Source: Pseudomonadota bacterium | Lineage (GTDB): Bacteria > Pseudomonadota > Alphaproteobacteria > SMXQ01 | Assembly (NCBI GenBank): GCA_022562375.1 | Contig: JADFPK010000002.1 | Location: 1 to 20,179 of the forward strand | DNA length: 20,179 nt | Direction of reading: 5' to 3' | In this document: positions 1 through 5,956 of the stretch, one piece after another | Position numbering within the stretch: position 1 is the first letter of the stretch | Layout of the letters: the number at the start of each line of letters is the position of its first letter | Notes under the pieces: model-generated | Seen by the model: the letters and a program-made list of their open reading frames with translations, nothing else | Database searches by the model: none | What the model was told of the DNA's origin: nothing | Made by a program: the position numbers and the translations under genes

Positions 1-120
1 GAATGTCCCCTTGGGGTCATGAGCAGAAGTGCCGATGACCCTCGCCCATGTCCGCCGTTGGGCGTAAAGCTGACATGATCCGCTAAAAAGCGGACGTGGG
101 GCGCCTGCTTCGGCAGGATT
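1..120. repeat. Cluster of four short inverted repeats upstream of hldE
   Basis: Four perfect short inverted repeats follow one another: GGGTCAT/ATGACCC at 14-20 and 35-41; CATGTC/GACATG at 47-52 and 72-77, with CGCC/GGCG nested at 53-56 and 61-64; TCCGCT/AGCGGA at 79-84 and 89-94 around an AAAA loop; and CCTGC/GCAGG at 104-108 and 113-117 around a TTCG tetraloop. The last is followed by ATTTC and could be a weak terminator for a gene left of the window. The density suggests an intergenic palindromic repeat element or a structured 3' untranslated region. Which of these it is cannot be told from one copy. Confidence 0.45.
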
Positions 121-153
121 TCAAACCGAGACACCACCCAGCATCGCCGGCAT

Positions 154-182
154 TTGGCTTGGGACCGCCGTCATGGTAGATT
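154..182 (+). promoter_or_regulatory. Candidate sigma-70-type promoter of hldE
   Basis: TTGGCT at 154-159 and TAGATT at 177-182 each match four of six bases of the -35 and -10 consensus and are separated by exactly 17 bases. Transcription would begin near 189, only about two bases before the hldE ATG at 191, so the mRNA would be leaderless or nearly so. No Shine-Dalgarno sequence precedes the ATG, which agrees with that. This is a motif-based inference. Confidence 0.35.
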
Positions 183-190
183 AGCCGGCG

Positions 191-1660
191 ATGACCGATC
201 ATTCCGCCCTTGCCGCCGAAGTCGAGGCCTTCTCAGGCGTCCGCGTGCTCTGCGTCGGCGACGTCATGCTCGACCGCTTCGCCTATGGCGAGGTCGAACG
301 CATCTCACCGGAAGCGCCGATACCGGTCTTCCGCCACCGGCACGAAGCCACCATGGCGGGGGGCGCGGGCAATGTGTTGCGCAATCTCTCGACGCTTGGG
401 GTCGCGGCGCGGATCGTCGCGGTGATCGGTGACGACGCCGCCGGGTCCGAGTTACGCGCCCTGATCGAGGCGGAGGAGGGGGCGCAAGCCCGGTTGTTCG
501 TGGCCAAGGGCCGCGAGACGACGATCAAGACCCGCTATATCGCCGGCAGCCAGCAGCTGCTTCGCGCCGACCGGGAAACCACCACCGACATCGAGCCCGC
601 GATCGCCGAGAAGATCGTCGCCGCCGTCGCCGCCGCCCTCGCCGATGCCGCCGAGATCGATGCCATCGTGCTTTCGGACTACGGTAAGGGGGTGCTGACG
701 CCGGAGGTGACGGGGCGGATTATCGAGGCCGCGCGCAAGGCCGGCAAACCGGTGGTGGTCGACCCCAAGGGGCCGGATATGAGCCACTATCGCGGCGCTT
801 CGGTGGTCACCCCCAACCGAAGGGAGCTGGCCGAGGCCGCGGGACTAGCGGTCTCCGACGATGGCGAAATCATCATCGCGGCCGAAAAGCTGATCGCCGG
901 ATGCGGTATCGAGGCGGTGCTGGTGACCCGCGCCAAGGACGGCATGACCCTGGTCACGAATGCCGGCGCCGAACATCTAGGGGCGATGAAGCGCGAGGTG
1001 TTCGACGTTTCCGGCGCCGGCGACACGGTGGTGGCGACGCTTGCGGCGGCCATCGGGGCGGGCGTGGCGCTCGCCGCCGCCGCCGCCATCGCCAACGCCG
1101 CCGCCGGCGTCGTCGTCGGCAAGGTCGGCACCGCCGTGGTCGAGAAATCGGAACTGATCGACGCCCTCCATGGCCGCGACCGGTCGGGCGCCGGATCCAA
1201 ACTGGCGTCTTTCGAGGCGGCGCTCGAGCACATCGCGCGCTGGCGGCGGAAGGGATTGAGGATCGGTTTCACCAATGGCTGCTTCGATCTCCTCCATCCC
1301 GGTCATGTATCCCTGTTCGAACAGGCGCGCGGCGCCTGCGACCGGCTCGTGGTCGGCCTCAACTCCGATGCTTCCGTCACCCGCTTCAAGGGCGAGGGCC
1401 GGCCGATACAGGACGCGGCCGCCCGCGCCGCCGTGCTCGGCTCCGTCGCCAGCGTCGATCTGGTGGTGGTGTTCGCCGACGACACGCCGGTGAAACTGAT
1501 CGAGGCCATCCGCCCCGACATTTTGATCAAGGGCGCCGATTGGGCTATCGAGGAGGTCGTCGGCGCCGATTTCGTGCGAAGTTACGGCGGCAGGGTGCTG
1601 TTGGTGGAGATCGCGCCGGGCCACGGCACCACCCAGACCATCGCCAGGATGGTGAAATAG
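191..1660 (+). CDS. hldE: Bifunctional heptose-7-phosphate kinase / heptose-1-phosphate adenylyltransferase HldE
   Basis: Cytoplasmic enzyme of ADP-heptose synthesis for the LPS inner core. The N-terminal domain phosphorylates D-glycero-beta-D-manno-heptose 7-phosphate at C1, and the C-terminal domain adenylylates the resulting heptose 1-phosphate. At 489 aa it has the usual full length of the fused form. The ribokinase (PfkB) domain covers about residues 15-320, with GGAGN at 57-61 and the catalytic GAGD at 275-278 (D278 the expected base). The nucleotidyltransferase domain covers about 355-489, with TNGCFDLLHPGH ending in the HxGH motif at 369-372, then GLNSD near 389 and KGADW near 427. 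The start codon lacks a Shine-Dalgarno sequence, but the protein begins at the normal place for the family. A VOC-fold gene follows 35 bases downstream and is probably cotranscribed. The family call is very secure; the start is fairly secure. Confidence 0.96.
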   Translation: MTDHSALAAEVEAFSGVRVLCVGDVMLDRFAYGEVERISPEAPIPVFRHRHEATMAGGAGNVLRNLSTLGVAARIVAVIGDDAAGSELRALIEAEEGAQARLFVAKGRETTIKTRYIAGSQQLLRADRETTTDIEPAIAEKIVAAVAAALADAAEIDAIVLSDYGKGVLTPEVTGRIIEAARKAGKPVVVDPKGPDMSHYRGASVVTPNRRELAEAAGLAVSDDGEIIIAAEKLIAGCGIEAVLVTRAKDGMTLVTNAGAEHLGAMKREVFDVSGAGDTVVATLAAAIGAGVALAAAAAIANAAAGVVVGKVGTAVVEKSELIDALHGRDRSGAGSKLASFEAALEHIARWRRKGLRIGFTNGCFDLLHPGHVSLFEQARGACDRLVVGLNSDASVTRFKGEGRPIQDAAARAAVLGSVASVDLVVVFADDTPVKLIEAIRPDILIKGADWAIEEVVGADFVRSYGGRVLLVEIAPGHGTTQTIARMVK

Positions 1661-1695
1661 GCGCCCGCCCGCCCTAGATTTGACGGAGACGATCG

Positions 1696-2082
1696 ATGCC
1701 CGAGACCACGCTCCGAACCACCGGCATAGATCACGTGGTGCTCTATGTCAGCGATATCCAGCGATCCAAGAAATTCTACCTCGATGTCCTCGGCATGAGC
1801 GTCGCCGATGAATCGCCCCGCCACCTCTTCCTCAGCTGCGGCGGCCAGGGATTGGCGTTGTTCGAGCCGAGGGACGGCGCGGCGCTCGAGACCGGGCGTG
1901 AGCTCAATCACCTCGCCTTCAGGATCGACGCCGGGACCTACGAGGAGATCAAGGCGCGTCTCGAAGCCCACGGGCTGGAGGTCACCGGCCGGCGCGAGGA
2001 GGATCGTTGCATCTATTTCCGCGACCCCGACGGTCACCGCCTCCAGCTGGTGGTGCCGGATCAGCGCCGGGGAGATGGGTGA
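1696..2082 (+). CDS. VOC (glyoxalase/dioxygenase-fold) family protein
   Basis: A 128-aa single-domain member of the vicinal oxygen chelate superfamily, which includes glyoxalase I, extradiol dioxygenases and fosfomycin-resistance proteins. The two beta-alpha-beta-beta-beta modules are visible: IDHVVLYVSDI at the N-terminus and LNHLAFRID at the middle. The usual metal ligands would be H13, E57 and H72, and the fourth, normally Glu in a DPDGHxLEL motif, is Gln here (Q117 in DPDGHRLQL). This may alter metal binding. GGAGA lies 8 bases before the ATG and supports the start. It follows hldE by 35 bases, and a strong hairpin begins just past its stop. The substrate cannot be named; members of this family cannot be assigned a reaction from sequence alone. 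Confidence 0.85.
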   Translation: MPETTLRTTGIDHVVLYVSDIQRSKKFYLDVLGMSVADESPRHLFLSCGGQGLALFEPRDGAALETGRELNHLAFRIDAGTYEEIKARLEAHGLEVTGRREEDRCIYFRDPDGHRLQLVVPDQRRGDG

Positions 2083-2122
2083 AAAAAAGAGCGGGTTGGG
2101 CCGACGTCCGGTCCCAACCCGC
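2082..2122 (-). terminator. Strong rho-independent terminator of the repeat-protein gene
   Basis: A perfect 10-bp inverted repeat, GCGGGTTGGG at 2091-2100 and CCCAACCCGC at 2113-2122, with a 12-base loop. Read on the minus strand it is followed by TCTTTTTTTC, a classic T tract. It sits 38 bases past the stop of the minus-strand gene at 2160. On the plus strand the stem is followed only by GCGAATTTCC-like sequence, so termination of hldE-VOC transcripts there would be weaker but possible. Confidence 0.85.
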
Positions 2123-2159
2123 GAATTTCCGCCTCGGGTTCAAAGGCGGTTGCGGTCCG

Positions 2160-2879
2160 TTAAACGGTTTCCGTGGTGTCCGTGGTAAGCGCGTCGATCA
2201 GCTCGGCGTCGGTGACGACGGGCTCGTCGACGGTGACGACCGGCTCATCGATGACGACGGGTTCGTCGACGGTGACGACCGGCTCATCGATGACGACGGG
2301 TTCCTCGGCGGTAACGACCGGCTCATCGACGACGACGGGCTCGTCGACGGTAACGACCGGCTCATCGACGACGACGGGTTCGTCGACGGTAACGACCGGC
2401 TCATCGACGACGATGACGGGTTCCTCGGCGACGGGTTCATCGACGGTGACGATGGGTTCATCGATGACGACCGGCGCATCGGTGGTGGCGCCATCGTCGA
2501 TCGGCGCGGTGGAACCGGTCTCGTCGATCACCGGATCGGCGCCGTCGGCGGCCGGCTCATCGCCGGTGGACCCGGAACTACCGGGAAGGATGCCGTGGGC
2601 GATCCGCGAAACCATCTGGCCGAAGTTCTTGAATTCCTCCGTTCCCGAAAGGGACGTGAAGTAATTTTGCGCCTGATGGGCCGGGGAGTTGGCCGAATTG
2701 CCCTTGCCGGCCGCGATGACGCCCTGGGCGCCGGGGCTGAGGTCGACATTGACGGCGGGATCGGTCGAGGTGGTTCCGCCGGTGGTGGTGGTGTCCCCCG
2801 TACCCGCCGGGGCGGAGCCTTTTGGCCCGCCGTGGCTGTCACGGGGGGGAATCTGGGGGGCTGGGTGAATGATTTTCAT
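2160..2879 (-). CDS. Acidic tandem-repeat protein (DEPVV repeats), function unknown
   Basis: A 239-aa protein with no signal peptide or membrane segment. Residues 1-45 are Pro/Gly/Thr-rich. About 46-100 is the only globular-looking part and contains VDLSPGAQGVIAAGKGN and AQNYFTSLSGTEEFKNFGQ. From about 135 to 228 it alternates DEPVVTV and DEPVVV/I, a 13-residue unit encoded by a 39-bp tandem repeat. The tail is DAELIDALTTDTTETV. The minus strand is chosen because AGAGG lies 6 bases before the ATG, a strong T-tailed terminator follows the stop, and the N-terminal part looks like normal protein; other frames stay open only because of the repeat. I do not recognise the family. The negatively charged, Pro-Val-rich region would be an extended, probably disordered linker or rod, which is inference. 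Confidence 0.72.
   Translation of the reverse strand: MKIIHPAPQIPPRDSHGGPKGSAPAGTGDTTTTGGTTSTDPAVNVDLSPGAQGVIAAGKGNSANSPAHQAQNYFTSLSGTEEFKNFGQMVSRIAHGILPGSSGSTGDEPAADGADPVIDETGSTAPIDDGATTDAPVVIDEPIVTVDEPVAEEPVIVVDEPVVTVDEPVVVDEPVVTVDEPVVVDEPVVTAEEPVVIDEPVVTVDEPVVIDEPVVTVDEPVVTDAELIDALTTDTTETV
2214..2480. repeat. 39-bp tandem repeat within the acidic protein gene
   Basis: Units begin at 2214, 2253, 2292, 2331, 2370 and 2409, exactly 39 bases apart, each starting with GACGACGGG or a close variant. The sixth unit carries a three-base insertion (GACGATGACGGG), and copies after it are degenerate. All length changes are multiples of three, so the reading frame of the minus-strand gene is kept. Repeats of this purity usually vary in copy number between strains. 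Confidence 0.9.
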
Positions 2880-2894
2880 GGCTAGCCTCTTGGT

Positions 2895-2904
2895 TGAATA
2901 TTCA
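2895..2904. promoter_or_regulatory. Palindrome TGAATATTCA in the leader of the repeat-protein gene
   Basis: A perfect 10-bp palindrome just upstream of the Shine-Dalgarno sequence of the minus-strand repeat-protein gene. It stands out in very GC-rich surroundings and could be a small operator. No known regulator can be assigned with confidence. Confidence 0.25.
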
Positions 2905-2958
2905 GGCGTCTCTCTTGCAAGCGGCGAGCCACGCGGGCGCTTTCGTTAACGCGTTGGC

Positions 2959-2966
2959 ATGGTTAA
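2959..2966 (-). promoter_or_regulatory. CtrA-like half-site upstream of the repeat-protein gene
   Basis: TTAACCAT on the minus strand matches the half-site described for the alphaproteobacterial cell-cycle regulator CtrA. It lies 80 bases before the start codon at 2879, and a second GTTAAC follows at 2945-2950. The spacing is not the classical TTAA-N7-TTAA. The same 8-mer occurs upstream of the fatty-acid operon at 13728-13735. Confidence 0.35.
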
Positions 2967-3065
2967 TTTTTTCGTCGGCGGCGGGTCCGGGGCCAGGGAT
3001 TCCGGGCGCTTGGCAGCAATTCCTTCACGGCTGGCGGCAATTTCTGCCTAGCCGCGGGTGGTGGC

Positions 3066-3497
3066 TCAGGCCGGCCCCAAGGTGGCGAGCAGCACCAGGA
3101 CGACGATCAGCGCGATCATCTGGGCGAGGTTGATCGACACGCTTAGGCGATGGAGCCGGGCGAACCGCGCCGTCGCCGCTTGGTCCCCCGCCGCCCTTCC
3201 TTCCTTGGCCTCATTGATCCGTGGCACCAGGATCTGGCGCACGCCCGCGAACGCCAAGGCGACGAATAGGAGCAAGCCGCCCGGGATCGCGCCGACCGGC
3301 AACGACAGTCCCGCCGAGATCAGCGCGCAGACGGTCCCCCAAAGGTAATAGCGGGGGAAAACGCCGCGCAGATACTGGCCCGCCACGTCGGAGGGCAGGA
3401 ACTTGAAGACGGCGGGCGCGGTGACGGCGGCGAAGAAGATCATGCTTCCCAACAGGAAGCTCGCGGCGATGACGGGCAGGATCGGCGGGACCGACAT
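3066..3497 (-). CDS. DUF4149 (TMEM205-like) inner-membrane protein
   Basis: A 143-aa integral membrane protein with about four hydrophobic segments, near residues 6-28, 50-68, 72-88 and 119-140. Family-typical features are visible: VPRINEA after the third segment and FARLHRLSVSINLAQM leading into the fourth. The biochemical role of DUF4149 proteins is unknown. AAGG lies about 10 bases before the ATG. The gene lies 35 bases past the stop of the FadE-type gene on the same strand, so it is probably the last gene of the fatty-acid operon. No hairpin with a T tract follows, so where the transcript ends is unclear. Confidence 0.85.
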   Translation of the reverse strand: MSVPPILPVIAASFLLGSMIFFAAVTAPAVFKFLPSDVAGQYLRGVFPRYYLWGTVCALISAGLSLPVGAIPGGLLLFVALAFAGVRQILVPRINEAKEGRAAGDQAATARFARLHRLSVSINLAQMIALIVVLVLLATLGPA

Positions 3498-3532
3498 TAT
3501 CTCAGACCTTTGCCATTATCATCCGCGCCCGC

Positions 3533-5953
3533 TTAGCCCTTGAGCGAATCATAGGTGTCGGTGTCGTAGGCGCTGACCTGGATGACCGCGTCGCGCGCCT
3601 CCTCGGCCGCCTCGTCGCGCCGGCGCTCGTCCGCCGTGATGATGCCCTTGGCCCCGGCGCGTTCGGCGAGGGTGTCCGCCGGCCCGGCCTCGAGATCGCC
3701 GGCGCGAACCGCGTCGCGGATCTTTATTCGCACGCCTCGCGCCGCGAGGACGAGTTCAAGCGCCGCCTCGAGCTTACCCAGGCCGTCCTCATCCGCGCCG
3801 GGAACGAAGATGTCGGCGCTGAGTCGCACGCGTGCTTCATTGCCGTCGAGCAGGCCCCGCGCCACCTCGGCGCCGAGATCGTCTGCCGGCGGCCTCGCGC
3901 GGGAGCCCAGGGGAAAGGCGAGAAGACGCACCAGCGCCGCCGCCGGGCGGTTGGGCAGGTTGTCCAGCACGCCCCGAAGGGCGTCTTCGATCTTGTAAAG
4001 GGCCAGATCGCAGGACCATCTGAGGAACGGAAGATCGCTCCCCGGGCGGCCGTCATCGACGAAGCGCTTGAGCGCGGCGGAGGCGAGATACATCCACGCC
4101 AGGGCGTCGGCGAGGCGCCCGCTGATCTTCTCGCGCCGCTTGAGCGCCCCGCCCATGGTGCCGAGCGCGGTGTCGGTGATCAGCGCGAAGGCGGCGCTCA
4201 AGCGCGTCAAGGCGCGGAAATAGGGGGCGGTCGAGCTTCCCTCCGGTACCTTTGCCAGGCGGCCCCGGGTGATGGCCAGCCCGAACGCCCTGACGGCGTT
4301 CGAGAATACGAACCCCAGATGGCCGAAGAAGGCGGCATCGAAGCGGCCAAGGTCGTCCTCCGCGATCGCCTGCATCTCGTCCTGGACGAAGGGATGGCAG
4401 CGGATCGACCCCTGGCCGAAGATGATCAGCGACCGGGTCAGGATGTTGGCGCCCTCGACGGTGATGCCGATGGGGACGGCGGTGTAGATCCTCGAGAGGT
4501 TGTTGCCGGGCCCCCGGCAGACGGCGGCGCCGGCGAGGATGTCCATGGCGTCGGCGACGCACGCGCGCATGCTTTCGGTGAGGTAGGCCTTGACGATGGC
4601 CGAGGGAACCGCCGGTTTCTCGCCGGCGTCGACGGCGCCGCAGGTCAGCACCCGGGCGGCGTTCATCATATAGGCGTGGCCGCCGATGCGGGCCAGCGCC
4701 TCCTCGATGCCCTCGAAGCGGCCGATCGGCATGGAGAACTGCTCGCGGACGGTGGCGTAGGCGCCGGTGGTGCGCGCCGCCAGCTCGATCGCCGCCACCG
4801 ACAGCGCCGGCAGCGAAATCGCCCGGCCCACCGCCAGGCAGTCCATCAGCATGCGCCAGCCCTGGCCGACGCCGTCGACCCCGCCGATGATGAAATCGAG
4901 CGGCACGAAGACGTCCGTCCCGGTGATCGGCCCGTTCTGGAACGCCACCCCCATGGGGTCGTGCCGATCGCCGATGCCGATGCCGGGAATGTCGCGGGGG
5001 ATCAGGGCGCAGGTGATGCCGCGGTCCTCCTCGCCGCCCAAAAGCCCGTCCGGGTCGAGCAGACGGAAGGAGAGGCCGATGACGGTGGCCACCGGGGCGA
5101 GGGTGATGTAGCGCTTCTGCCAGTTGAGCCGTATGCCGGTCACTTCCTTGCCGTCGAAGGTGCCCAGGCCGACGACGCCGGTCGCCCGCCCCGACGCCGC
5201 GTCGGAACCGGCGTGGGGTTCGGTGAGGGCGAAGCAGGGGACCTCCTCGCCCTTCGCCAGGCGCGGCAGGTAGTGATCCTTCTGCGCCTCGGTGCCGTAA
5301 TGCAAAATCAGTTCCGCCGGGCCGAGCGAGTTCGGGACCATCACGGTGCAGCCGGCGGCGACGCTGCGGCTCGAGACCTTGGTGACGACGGCGGAGTTGG
5401 CGATGGCCGAGAAGCCGAGACCGCCATATTCCTCGGGCACGATCATGCCGAAGAAACGCTCGCGCTTCATGAACTCCCAGGCCTCGGGGGAAAGATCGCG
5501 GGCTTGGGCGATGTCCCAGTCGTCGATCATCCGGCAGAGCTCCTCCACCGGCCCGTCGAGGAAGGCCTGTTCGCGTTCGGACAAGGGCCGCGGTTTGAAG
5601 TCGAGGAGCCACCGCCAGTCGGGGTTGCCCGAGAACAACTCGCCGTCCCACCACACCGTCCCGGCCTCCAGCGCGATGCGCTCGGTCTCGCCGATGCGCG
5701 GCAGGAAGGAACGCACCAGCCCCATGACCGGCGCCGCGAACAGGCGCCGGCGGATCGCCGGGACGCCGAACGATATGGCGAGGGCGAAGGCCGCGATCGC
5801 CGCCACGGCGAAGGCCACCGGCGTTTCGACGCCGGTGAGCGCCCAGGCGCCGAGCCCGACGACCAGGACCGAGACCCAGGCCCAATAGCCGTGTCCCATA
5901 TAGAGAAAACCTACGAACAGGACGGCGGCGAGGATCAGGAAGATCGGCGTCAT
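3533..5953 (-). CDS. fadE: FadE-type acyl-CoA dehydrogenase
   Basis: FAD-dependent enzyme for the first step of beta-oxidation, acyl-CoA to trans-2-enoyl-CoA. At 806 aa it has the long FadE architecture (E. coli FadE is of similar size) rather than the 380-aa short form. Residues 1-65 form two or three hydrophobic segments, so it should be anchored in the inner membrane and pass electrons toward the quinone pool. The central dehydrogenase domain shows PEEYGGLGFSA near 173, FALTEPHAGSD near 241 and TVEGANILTRSLI with the probable catalytic base E500. About 300 further residues match the FadE C-terminal extension. The ATG lies three bases past the stop of the upstream FadN-type gene, so translation is likely coupled. 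The assignment is secure; chain-length preference is not visible. Confidence 0.95.
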   Translation of the reverse strand: MTPIFLILAAVLFVGFLYMGHGYWAWVSVLVVGLGAWALTGVETPVAFAVAAIAAFALAISFGVPAIRRRLFAAPVMGLVRSFLPRIGETERIALEAGTVWWDGELFSGNPDWRWLLDFKPRPLSEREQAFLDGPVEELCRMIDDWDIAQARDLSPEAWEFMKRERFFGMIVPEEYGGLGFSAIANSAVVTKVSSRSVAAGCTVMVPNSLGPAELILHYGTEAQKDHYLPRLAKGEEVPCFALTEPHAGSDAASGRATGVVGLGTFDGKEVTGIRLNWQKRYITLAPVATVIGLSFRLLDPDGLLGGEEDRGITCALIPRDIPGIGIGDRHDPMGVAFQNGPITGTDVFVPLDFIIGGVDGVGQGWRMLMDCLAVGRAISLPALSVAAIELAARTTGAYATVREQFSMPIGRFEGIEEALARIGGHAYMMNAARVLTCGAVDAGEKPAVPSAIVKAYLTESMRACVADAMDILAGAAVCRGPGNNLSRIYTAVPIGITVEGANILTRSLIIFGQGSIRCHPFVQDEMQAIAEDDLGRFDAAFFGHLGFVFSNAVRAFGLAITRGRLAKVPEGSSTAPYFRALTRLSAAFALITDTALGTMGGALKRREKISGRLADALAWMYLASAALKRFVDDGRPGSDLPFLRWSCDLALYKIEDALRGVLDNLPNRPAAALVRLLAFPLGSRARPPADDLGAEVARGLLDGNEARVRLSADIFVPGADEDGLGKLEAALELVLAARGVRIKIRDAVRAGDLEAGPADTLAERAGAKGIITADERRRDEAAEEARDAVIQVSAYDTDTYDSLKG

Positions 5954-5956
5954 CGC

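Noticed and set aside
2214..2480. CRISPR-like array
   Set aside because: The 39-bp units are contiguous, with no unique spacers, and keep a protein reading frame.
2007..2885. Plus-strand open frame of 292 codons opposite the repeat protein
   Set aside because: It stays open only because the 39-bp repeat lacks stops in several frames; it overlaps the end of the VOC gene and crosses the terminator, and the opposite strand has the better ribosome binding site and terminator.
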